Positions 1 through 4,614 of a stretch of DNA of 7,210 bases are shown here, one piece after another; the first letter of the stretch is position 1, and every line of letters starts with the position of its first letter. Position numbers and translations under genes: made by a program. The notes under the pieces were generated by a model. The model saw only the letters and a list, made by a program, of their open reading frames with translations, did no database searches and was not told the origin of the DNA. Source of the DNA: UBA7803 sp041686955 (lineage in GTDB: Bacteria > Pseudomonadota > Gammaproteobacteria > Pseudomonadales > Azotimanducaceae); assembly GCA_041686955.1 (NCBI GenBank), contig JAWLCV010000127.1, positions 1 to 7,210 on the forward strand, read 5' to 3'.

Positions 1-85
1 ACGCGTGCACGGCCCGCACGCTGTCGATGATCTCCGCGCTGCGCCGGCGACTGATCAAGCCCACCGTTGAAAAGACACTGGTCAT
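1..85 (-). CDS. nadK: NAD kinase, N-terminal 28 codons (runs off window start)
   Basis: Reading the minus strand from an ATG at 83-85 gives 28 codons before the window edge. The peptide starts MTSVFSTVGLISRRRSAEII and continues with a helix (DSVRAVHA). This resembles the start of gammaproteobacterial NAD kinases, where a short leader is followed by a beta strand of the type F-x-x-I-G-(I/L)-I-G and a helix such as T-x-x-x-L-x-x-L. NAD kinase phosphorylates NAD to NADP with ATP in the cytoplasm. A ribosome binding site GAGGGG (complement of 92-97) sits 6 bases before the ATG, which supports this start. The G-x-x catalytic GGDG motif lies outside the window, so the assignment rests on the N-terminus alone and could be wrong. 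The gene is divergent from cysE. Confidence 0.55.
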   Translation of the reverse strand, partial: MTSVFSTVGLISRRRSAEIIDSVRAVHA

Positions 86-149
86 CCCGTACCCCTCGAC
101 GAAACCCTCGCACAGTACACAGCGCCCCGGGTGCGGACAATGGGCCGGC

Positions 150-173
150 GCGCGGGCCGCCGCGCGGGCCGCC
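150..173. repeat. Exact 12-bp tandem duplication, GCGCGGGCCGCC x2
   Basis: The unit GCGCGGGCCGCC occurs at 150-161 and again, without change, at 162-173. It lies in the gap between the divergent nadK and cysE starts, in a stretch that is almost wholly G and C (about 143-180). It is short and could have arisen by replication slippage. The self-complementary GC runs could fold strongly in the 5' leader of cysE if transcription starts upstream of it. Confidence 0.8.
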
Positions 174-179
174 CCGCGG

Positions 180-208
180 TGGAAATTTGCCCGGCGCGCA
201 ACTACCCT
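180..208 (+). promoter_or_regulatory. Weak candidate sigma-70 promoter for cysE
   Basis: TGGAAA at 180-185 (4 of 6 matches to TTGACA) is followed after 17 bases by TACCCT at 203-208 (3 of 6 matches to TATAAT). This AT-richer patch is the only one in the GC-rich gap before cysE. Transcription would start near 215, giving a leader of about 40 bases. The -10 match is poor, so this is only a candidate. Confidence 0.22.
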
Positions 209-253
209 GCTCTACCCGCGCCGCACAGGAGGCGCCGACCGGAGCCGCAGAGC

Positions 254-1096
254 ATGAACATCGCTCGGGACCAACGCTACCTGGATGCCTTCCGCCTGCT
301 GCGCACCGGCGAGGGCGTGGCGGGGAACGGCGCCCTGTGGGCGCTGATGCGGGAGGAGGCGGCGGCGAAGGCCGGCCAGGAGCCCATTCTCGGCAGCTAC
401 TTCCACGCCACGGTGCTGAATCACAAGTCCTTCGGCGCGGCGCTCTCGTTCCGGCTGGCCAGCAAGCTCGACAACCCCATGCTCCCGACCATGCTGATCC
501 GTGACGTGATCAATGAGGCGCTGGAGGCGGAACCGGAGATCCTCACCAGCGCGGCGCTGGACATCGTCGCCGCCTACACCCGGGATCCTGCCTGCGAGGA
601 TCTGTCCACGCCGTTTCTATTCTACAAGGGATTTCACGCCCTGCAGGCCCACCGCATCGCCCATTGGCTCTGGCGCAAGGGCCGGCGCACGCTGGCCCAG
701 TTCTTCCAGAACCAGATCAGCGTCACCCTGGGCGTGGACATGCACCCGGCGGCCCGAGTGGGGTCCGGCATCATGCTCGACCACGCCACCGGCATCGTGG
801 TGGGAGAAACGGCGGTGATCGAAGACGACGTCTCCATCCTCCACGCCGTCACCCTGGGCGGCACCGGCAAGGAGAGCGGCGACCGCCACCCCAAGATCCG
901 CCGCGGCGTGCTGCTCGCCGCCGGCTGCAAGGTCATCGGCAACATCGAGGTGGGGGCCGGCGCCAAGGTGGGCGCAGGCAGCGTCGTGCTCCACGACGTG
1001 CCTCCCGGCGCTACCGTGGCGGGCGTTCCCGCCAGGGTGGTGGGGCGCTCCGAGGGCCGGGTGCCGGCCCACGAGATGGACCAGTCCCTGGACTAA
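254..1096 (+). CDS. cysE: Serine O-acetyltransferase (CysE), short C-terminus
   Basis: This 280-residue protein transfers acetyl from acetyl-CoA to L-serine, giving O-acetylserine, the committed step of cysteine synthesis in the cytoplasm. The N-terminal helical domain (about 1-155) contains STPFLFYKGFHALQAHRIAH (118-137). The C-terminal left-handed beta helix starts near 160 with hexapeptide repeats. Catalytic and substrate residues of E. coli CysE are present with an offset of 19: D111 (D92), D176-H177 (D157-H158, in MLDHATGIVVGETAVIE) and H212 (H193, in GDRHPKI). The ATG at 254 is chosen because GGAG at 241-244 lies 9 bases before it and because the homologous region begins just after; a GTG at 131 would add 41 low-complexity residues. 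The protein ends EMDQSLD and lacks the last 12 residues of the E. coli protein, including the C-terminal isoleucine that enters the CysK active site. The stop overlaps the stop of the convergent gene by 4 bases. Confidence 0.96.
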   Translation: MNIARDQRYLDAFRLLRTGEGVAGNGALWALMREEAAAKAGQEPILGSYFHATVLNHKSFGAALSFRLASKLDNPMLPTMLIRDVINEALEAEPEILTSAALDIVAAYTRDPACEDLSTPFLFYKGFHALQAHRIAHWLWRKGRRTLAQFFQNQISVTLGVDMHPAARVGSGIMLDHATGIVVGETAVIEDDVSILHAVTLGGTGKESGDRHPKIRRGVLLAAGCKVIGNIEVGAGAKVGAGSVVLHDVPPGATVAGVPARVVGRSEGRVPAHEMDQSLD

Positions 1097-1731
1097 TCCG
1101 CCTGCAGGCGTTCCCGGGCGCGGCTGATGAGCTGGCTCATCACCTCCGGCGGCTGAGCGCCGGGAATGGCGAAGCGTCCGCCGAGCACGAAGAACGGCAC
1201 CCCGGTGACCCCGGCCGCCTGGCCCAGAGCGAGCTCCGAGCGCACCTTGTCCACCTCGTCCTCGCCCGCCAGCATGTCGGCGGCCGCGCCGGCATCCAGC
1301 CCCGCATCGGCCGCGGCTCGCGCCAGCTCCGCCGGGTCGCCCACGTCCCGCCCCTGGCGGAAGTAGTAGCTGAACAGCACCTCGGCCAGCTCGTGCTGCC
1401 GCCCCGAGAACTCGGCCCAGGAGAGCAGGCGGTGGGCACGGAAGGTGTTGGGGGCCACCCGGATGGCCGAGAAGTCCAGGTCGAGCCCCGCAGCCGCGGC
1501 CTCCTGACGCACGCGCTGGAACAGCCGGCCGGCGTCTGCGCCGGCCCCGAACCGGGCCTCGAGGAAGACCTGCCGGTCGACCCCCTCCTCGGGGAGCTGG
1601 GGGTAGAGCTGGAACGGCCGCCAGGTGACCTGCACCCCCGCGCCCGCCTCGGTGGCGAGCACCGCGTCGAGTCGGCGTTTGCCGATGTAACACCACGGGC
1701 AGACCACGTCCGAGAAGATCTCGATCTGCAT
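1093..1731 (-). CDS. DsbA-family (FrnE-like) cytoplasmic thiol oxidoreductase
   Basis: The protein (212 residues from the ATG at 1731) opens with a thioredoxin beta strand followed by the active site CPWC (C11 and C14) in FSDVVCPWCYIGKRRLD, the signature of the FrnE/2-hydroxychromene-2-carboxylate isomerase branch of the DsbA superfamily. A helical insert follows (about 45-165). The cis-proline loop GVTGVPFFVL puts P179 opposite the CPWC site, and the fold closes with a short strand and helix. There is no signal peptide, so it should act in the cytoplasm; FrnE proteins are linked to disulfide chemistry and oxidative stress, but the substrate is unknown. An in-frame GTG at 1737 would add two residues; ATG fits the family start better, and neither has a strong ribosome binding site. 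A possible own promoter lies upstream (TATACT at 1762-1767). Its stop overlaps that of cysE, leaving no room for a terminator between them. Confidence 0.92.
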   Translation of the reverse strand: MQIEIFSDVVCPWCYIGKRRLDAVLATEAGAGVQVTWRPFQLYPQLPEEGVDRQVFLEARFGAGADAGRLFQRVRQEAAAAGLDLDFSAIRVAPNTFRAHRLLSWAEFSGRQHELAEVLFSYYFRQGRDVGDPAELARAAADAGLDAGAAADMLAGEDEVDKVRSELALGQAAGVTGVPFFVLGGRFAIPGAQPPEVMSQLISRARERLQAD

Positions 1732-1761
1732 GGGCACGCACCGGTGAAGACGATGCCGGAG

Positions 1762-1790
1762 AGTATAACCGGCCCGCCGGGGCCTTCGAG
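1762..1790 (-). promoter_or_regulatory. Candidate promoter for the FrnE-like gene
   Basis: On the minus strand, TATACT (complement of 1762-1767) matches the -10 consensus at 5 of 6 positions and lies about 30 bases before the ATG at 1731. Sixteen bases upstream is TCGAAG (3 of 6 matches to TTGACA). The spacer contains the inverted repeat GGCCC-GCCG-GGGCC (1771-1784), which could instead be a hairpin ending the transcript of the preceding gene, whose stop is at 1803; no T-run follows it on the minus strand. Confidence 0.35.
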
Positions 1791-1802
1791 CTCCGGTGTC
1801 GG

Positions 1803-2618
1803 TCAGACGTCGCCGCGCAGCAGCGACTGCAGCCGGCGGTTACGCTCCTGCTCGGTGCGCAGGGCCGACTTCAGCTTGCGGAGCTCTTCCCGGTACTCCT
1901 TGATCTGGGCCAGGTAGCTCTCCTGCTGGCGGTGCAGCTCGTCGCGGAGCTCCGCGGTCACCTGATTCACCTGCTGGCGATGCTGACGCGCGTACTGCTG
2001 CACGTTCACCCGCCCCGCCTCGCCGAAGGTGGCGGTGAGCCGGCCCTCCATGGTCCGGCGTTGCGTGAGCCCCACCTTGCCCTTGATGGCTTCGTCGAGC
2101 TCGAGTACCGCCGGCAGCGGCTGATGCTCCCGCGCCGGCATGGCGGCGACGACGCCGCTCTGATTCACCGGGGCAGGCTTCAGCCCCAGCCGGTTGCGCC
2201 AAACCGCCTTCTGGATTTGCATGGCCGGGTGGGCCTCGCCTTCACCCGCCGGTTCCCACATGTTTATGGCGTGCCACGGCACGGGGCACTGGCTGCGGCA
2301 GGCCATGGTGGTGGTGCCGGAGCCGAGGTCCGGGCCCGCGCCTGCATTGTCCGCCATGTACTCGAGGGGCAGGTTGAAGGCGGGGTCGACGCAGCCGTTC
2401 TCGTTGACCTTGAACTGGAAGAACACCAGGCCCCGTACCGCGAGGCCGGCGCCCACCTGTACGTAGGCGGCCTTCACGGTGCTCGCCGCGTGGCTGCCGA
2501 GCTTGGCCTTCTGCGCGAGCAGGCTCGTGAACTTGTCGTAGGGAAGTTCCAGGTCGAGCTTCGACCCGCTGGAGTCGAACAGCACCACGAGTTCCTGAAA
2601 GCCGCGCTGGCTGGCCAT
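1803..2618 (-). CDS. Uncharacterised protein with Cys-x3-Cys motif and C-terminal coiled coil
   Basis: I do not recognise a named function. The 271-residue protein has three visible parts. Residues 1-100 are a beta-rich segment (ELVVLFDSSGSKLDLELP, then AYVQVGAGLAVRGLVFFQFK). Residues 105-150 hold a strongly patterned stretch, ACRSQCPVPWH, with C107, C111 and H116, then NMWEP and WRNRLGLKPAPVN; two cysteines three apart plus a histidine could bind a metal or form a disulfide. Residues about 205-266 are charged, Q/E/R-rich and heptad-like, predicting a long coiled coil ending RRLQSLLRGDV. There is no signal peptide or membrane segment, so it is probably cytoplasmic. The start is the ATG at 2618, with GAGGAG (complement of 2623-2628) 4 bases upstream; a TTG at 2630 lies inside that site region and is rejected. 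I believe similar proteins exist in other gammaproteobacteria under uninformative names, but could not check. Confidence 0.85.
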   Translation of the reverse strand: MASQRGFQELVVLFDSSGSKLDLELPYDKFTSLLAQKAKLGSHAASTVKAAYVQVGAGLAVRGLVFFQFKVNENGCVDPAFNLPLEYMADNAGAGPDLGSGTTTMACRSQCPVPWHAINMWEPAGEGEAHPAMQIQKAVWRNRLGLKPAPVNQSGVVAAMPAREHQPLPAVLELDEAIKGKVGLTQRRTMEGRLTATFGEAGRVNVQQYARQHRQQVNQVTAELRDELHRQQESYLAQIKEYREELRKLKSALRTEQERNRRLQSLLRGDV

Positions 2619-2674
2619 GAGACTCCTCAATCCGCTCTGCTCGCCGCGCCCGGTGGGCCCGCTGTCGAAGGCTG

Positions 2675-2683
2675 ATTAGAGCA
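2675..2683 (-). promoter_or_regulatory. Candidate extended -10 promoter for the uncharacterised 271-residue gene
   Basis: On the minus strand the string TGCTCTAAT (complement of 2675-2683) combines an extended -10 TGn with TCTAAT (5 of 6 matches). No convincing -35 element is seen 16-18 bases upstream, which is tolerated by extended -10 promoters. Transcription would begin near 2667, giving a leader of about 50 bases before the ATG at 2618. Confidence 0.33.
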
Positions 2684-2706
2684 GAGAATCCGGGCCGGAC
2701 GCGGAG

Positions 2707-2736
2707 ACCGGGTTCACGATGGCGGCGTGAGCCGGT
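2707..2736 (-). terminator. Interrupted hairpin right after the 33-codon gene
   Basis: Directly after the stop codon at 2737-2739 (minus strand) the sequence can fold as ACCGG (2707-2711) with CCGGT (2732-2736), a small internal loop, then CACG (2715-2718) with CGTG (2726-2729) around a 7-base loop. That is 9 paired bases. No U-run follows on the minus strand, so it is not a classical intrinsic terminator; it may protect a 3' end or be chance. The heptamer GGTTCAC is repeated at 2711-2717 and 2734-2740. Confidence 0.3.
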
Positions 2737-2838
2737 TCACAGTTCGTAGGCGTCGACCCAGGCGGGCGTAACGTCGTCGGCCGGGTCCTCCGGCGCCTCC
2801 AGGAGGCGATCGGGCTCGGCGATTTCCTCGAGTTCCAT
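2737..2838 (-). CDS. Very small acidic protein, 33 residues, unknown
   Basis: From an ATG at 2838 this reads 33 codons, starting MELEEIAEPDRLLEAPEDP and ending WVDAYEL. It has 12 acidic residues against one arginine, so it is extremely acidic, with a single tryptophan and tyrosine near the end. GGAG on the minus strand lies 10 bases before the ATG, a reasonable ribosome binding site. It lies 41 bases downstream of the 69-residue gene in the same direction, so the two are probably co-transcribed. A longer in-frame extension to 3099 is possible but would run through the whole 69-residue gene in another frame and looks like a shadow. I recognise no family. Its shortness leaves real doubt that it is translated; the ribosome binding site and the in-order position after a better gene are the main support. 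Confidence 0.5.
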   Translation of the reverse strand: MELEEIAEPDRLLEAPEDPADDVTPAWVDAYEL

Positions 2839-2879
2839 GGTGTGCTCACTCCACCGCCGCTGGTCGTTCGGGCGCCGGC

Positions 2880-3089
2880 TCAGGCCGGACTGCCCGTCTC
2901 CAGCAGGGGCGCGATGTCGCCGTAGTGAAAGGCGGCCCGTACCGGGGAATGGGGCTTCACCTTCGGCTCCCGATCCCGCGGCGCCACCGGCTCCGCGTAC
3001 ACCAGGGCATCGCCCCCTAGCTGCTGCACGTCGACGATCTGGTAGCGGCTCTCGGCCAGGGCGAAGGTCCGTCCGATGAGGCTTCTCAT
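2880..3089 (-). CDS. Small hypothetical protein, 69 residues
   Basis: This 69-residue protein starts MRSLIGRTFALAESRYQIVD and continues VQQLGGDALVYAE, a pattern of alternating hydrophobic residues that suggests a small beta-barrel or SH3-like fold. A basic, proline-containing linker (36-50) follows, then RAAFHYGDIAPLL (51-63). It has no cysteine, signal peptide or membrane segment. I do not recognise a named family. The ATG at 3089 is preceded by GGTGG, a weak ribosome binding site. The ATG forms an ATGA overlap with the stop of a longer, doubtful reading frame upstream (3086-3370). The next gene, 41 bases downstream, encodes a tiny acidic protein, so this basic-linker protein and the acidic one may be partners; that is inference from charge and position only. 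Confidence 0.72.
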   Translation of the reverse strand: MRSLIGRTFALAESRYQIVDVQQLGGDALVYAEPVAPRDREPKVKPHSPVRAAFHYGDIAPLLETGSPA

Positions 3090-3181
3090 GTTCCACCACT
3101 TCGCTGCTGAATGACGGTCAGCTTACGCGCCGAGGGTGACCGGTTGATGACGCACTTTGTAACGCGCTTGTCGTTCGGATC

Positions 3182-3195
3182 GTGACGGACGTCAC
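3182..3195. repeat. Perfect inverted repeat GTGACG-GA-CGTCAC (possible operator)
   Basis: Arms GTGACG (3182-3187) and CGTCAC (3190-3195) are perfectly complementary around a 2-base centre. Read another way it is GTGA-N6-TCAC, the core of CRP/Vfr-type sites (TGTGA-N6-TCACA), but the outer bases are C and C instead of T and A. It lies about 93 bases upstream of the small minus-strand gene and about 190 bases upstream of the DUF454 gene. The factor that binds, if any, is unknown. Confidence 0.45.
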
Positions 3196-3244
3196 CAAAT
3201 GTTGAGGGAACCGACCACCCGGCTCGAGCTTCCAACGACTCGCC

Positions 3245-3261
3245 TCCTTGAAAATCAAGGA
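3245..3261. repeat. Perfect inverted repeat TCCTTGA-AAA-TCAAGGA
   Basis: Seven-base arms (3245-3251 and 3255-3261) flank AAA. The 17-base site is AT-richer than its surroundings. The inner TTGA-N3-TCAA resembles FNR half-sites, but FNR needs six bases between TTGA and TCAA, so it is not an FNR box. It could be an operator for a local regulator or a small hairpin. Confidence 0.5.
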
Positions 3262-3387
3262 CCTGCGGGATGGCACCGAACTTGCTCTCGAGCTCTTGCC
3301 ACGCGGCCCCCTGCAGGGGCTCGAGGGCGCAGGGGGTTGATGAAGCGCCTCCGGCACCCCATATGTGCAATGAACTCGAGAGGAGCC

Positions 3388-3681
3388 ATGTTGAAACGAT
3401 TATTTCTGGGATTGGCCGGGACGGCGCTGGCCGTGCTGGGGGTGGTGGGCCTGCTGGTGCCCGTGATGCCCGGACTGTTGTTCCTGGCCGCAGCGGCGGG
3501 TTGCTTCTCCCTGGCCTCCCGCCGGGTCAAGACGGTGCTGGAGAGCCGGCTCGGCCGACACCCCCGTTACCGGCGAACCCTGCGTGGCTGGTACCTGGGC
3601 CGCCATCTTCCGGTATGGCGCCGCGCGCAGCTCGCGTTCTGGATCGCTCTGGGCAGCGTCGTCCCGGGCCGCCAGCGCTGA
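3388..3681 (+). CDS. DUF454 (YbaN-like) small inner-membrane protein
   Basis: The 97-residue protein begins MLKRLFLGLAGTALAVLGVV and goes on GLLVPVMPGLLFLAAAAGCF, two hydrophobic segments (about 5-25 and 27-43) joined by the L-P-V-x-P turn that marks the DUF454/YbaN family (LGxxGxxxPxxPxxxFLLxAxxxF). A basic cytoplasmic stretch follows (SRRVKTVLESRLGRHPRYRR), then a short hydrophobic end (81-93, QLAFWIALGSVVP). The family's function is unknown. It is shorter than YbaN at the C-terminus and may have one membrane span fewer. Start choice: AGGAG at 3381-3385 is only 2 bases from the ATG at 3388; the in-frame TTG at 3391 has better spacing, and ATG 3370 lies upstream of the site, so 3388 is the compromise. 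Twelve bases separate it from the kinase gene, suggesting an operon. Confidence 0.82.
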   Translation: MLKRLFLGLAGTALAVLGVVGLLVPVMPGLLFLAAAAGCFSLASRRVKTVLESRLGRHPRYRRTLRGWYLGRHLPVWRRAQLAFWIALGSVVPGRQR

Positions 3682-3693
3682 CCGCCGGGTACC

Positions 3694-4614
3694 ATGGCGC
3701 GCATCCTCATCTGCGGCACCCTGGCCTACGACGACATCGGCGAATTCGACTCGGCCCTCGCCCCCCACACGCGTAACGTCAAGCTGACCCGTCTCCACCG
3801 CAGCTTCGGCGGCTGCGCCATGAACATCGCCTACAATCTGGCCGGGCTCGGCCACGAGAGCCTGCCGTTCGTCTACGTGGGCGACGACTACGCCGGCGGC
3901 TACGCGCGCCACGTGGCCTCCCGCGGCATTTCCGAAACCGGAATCTTCCATCTCCCCGGCACGCCGTGCGCCCGCGGCATCATCCTCACGGGCAGCGACG
4001 GCGCTCAGTTCACGGCGTTCTTCCCCGGTCCGTCGGGCGCGACCCGCTGGCAGGCGGATCTCCAGGGGCTGCTCGGCGGATCCATGGCCGGAAGCGTGGA
4101 CGCCGCCGTCATCGCCCCCGACCTGCCGGAAAAGATGCGCGGATGCGCCCGGCTGCTGAGGGACCTGCCGCTGTCGATCTGGTGTCCCGGCCAGTACGCC
4201 GAGCTGCTCGAGCCCGAGGACGTCCGCGCCACGGTGGAAGCGGTGGACCTGATCATCGCCAACCGCCACGAGTGGGCGGCGCTCTGCCGGCGGGTTCCGC
4301 CGGTCCACCTGTTGGATGCCGGGCGCCGGGCGTTCGTCACCGATGGGCCCGGGCCCGTGGAGATCCTGCCCGAAGGGGCACCGGTTCCGGTGCCCGGGGC
4401 GCCGGAAACCGCCGCCCCGGGGGCCGCCGCCCACGACCCTACGGGCTGTGGCGACGCCTTCGTGGCCGGGGTCATCCACGGCCTGCTGGCCGGATGGTCG
4501 GCCGCCGGTGCGGCGGCCCTGGGCATCCGTCTCGCCGGGCTCTGCCTGCGGGAGCGCGGCGCCCAGGCCCATGAGGTCACCCTCGCCGCGGCGGCACCGA
4601 CGACGACCTGTTGA
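3694..4614 (+). CDS. PfkB-family kinase, adenosine-kinase-like
   Basis: This 306-residue protein is a ribokinase/PfkB-fold kinase, transferring phosphate from ATP to a sugar or nucleoside hydroxyl. The first strand ICGTLAYDDI (5-14) and the substrate-lid motif SFGGCAMNIAYNLAGLG (37-53, PfkB signature 1) are followed by VGDDYAGGYARHVASRGI (62-79). Near the end DPTGCGDAFVAG (248-259) is PfkB signature 2, with the anion hole and catalytic base D254. RERGAQAHEVTL (286-297) resembles the GTQNH motif of bacterial adenosine-kinase-like proteins, as do the ICGxLAYD and FGGCAxNIAYN strings. Adenosine or another nucleoside is therefore the better guess, but the substrate is not proven. Its ribosome binding site is weak (GGGT), so translation may be coupled to the DUF454 gene 12 bases upstream. 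The last 12 or so codons overlap the tail of the convergent monooxygenase gene. Confidence 0.9.
   Translation: MARILICGTLAYDDIGEFDSALAPHTRNVKLTRLHRSFGGCAMNIAYNLAGLGHESLPFVYVGDDYAGGYARHVASRGISETGIFHLPGTPCARGIILTGSDGAQFTAFFPGPSGATRWQADLQGLLGGSMAGSVDAAVIAPDLPEKMRGCARLLRDLPLSIWCPGQYAELLEPEDVRATVEAVDLIIANRHEWAALCRRVPPVHLLDAGRRAFVTDGPGPVEILPEGAPVPVPGAPETAAPGAAAHDPTGCGDAFVAGVIHGLLAGWSAAGAAALGIRLAGLCLRERGAQAHEVTLAAAAPTTTC

Larger units (their letters stand above)
3090..3387. other. Gene-poor divergent intergenic region
   Basis: This stretch separates the minus-strand small genes from the plus-strand DUF454 gene and should hold promoters for both. It is less GC-rich than its surroundings in the 3150-3260 part. 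I see two inverted repeats (3182-3195 and 3245-3261), a CCCCTGCAGGGG palindrome at 3308-3319, and a longer CCCCCTG (3307-3313)/CAGGGGG (3330-3336) pair. A weak plus-strand promoter is possible: TTGATG at 3337-3342, 17 bases, CATATG at 3360-3365. An open minus-strand frame (3370-3086, TTG start) looks partly protein-like but is not convincing enough to call as a gene. Confidence 0.6.

Noticed and set aside
131..253. Longer cysE start at GTG 131, adding 41 residues
   Set aside because: The added segment is Arg/Ala/Pro low-complexity from GC-rich intergenic DNA, while the ATG at 254 has a well-placed GGAG and matches the family start.
617..1741. Long minus-strand open frame (374 codons) across cysE and the FrnE-like gene
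   Set aside because: It is the out-of-frame complement of two well-recognised genes; its Gly/Arg/Ala/His-rich composition is typical of shadows in high-GC DNA.
3245..3261. FNR box
   Set aside because: FNR sites need TTGAT-N4-ATCAA; here TTGA and TCAA are only three bases apart.
3223..3380. Cluster of four CTCGAG hexamers
   Set aside because: The same hexamer is frequent elsewhere in the window (for example near 2097, 4197, 6166, 6349 and 6709), so it reflects base composition and codon use rather than a special site.
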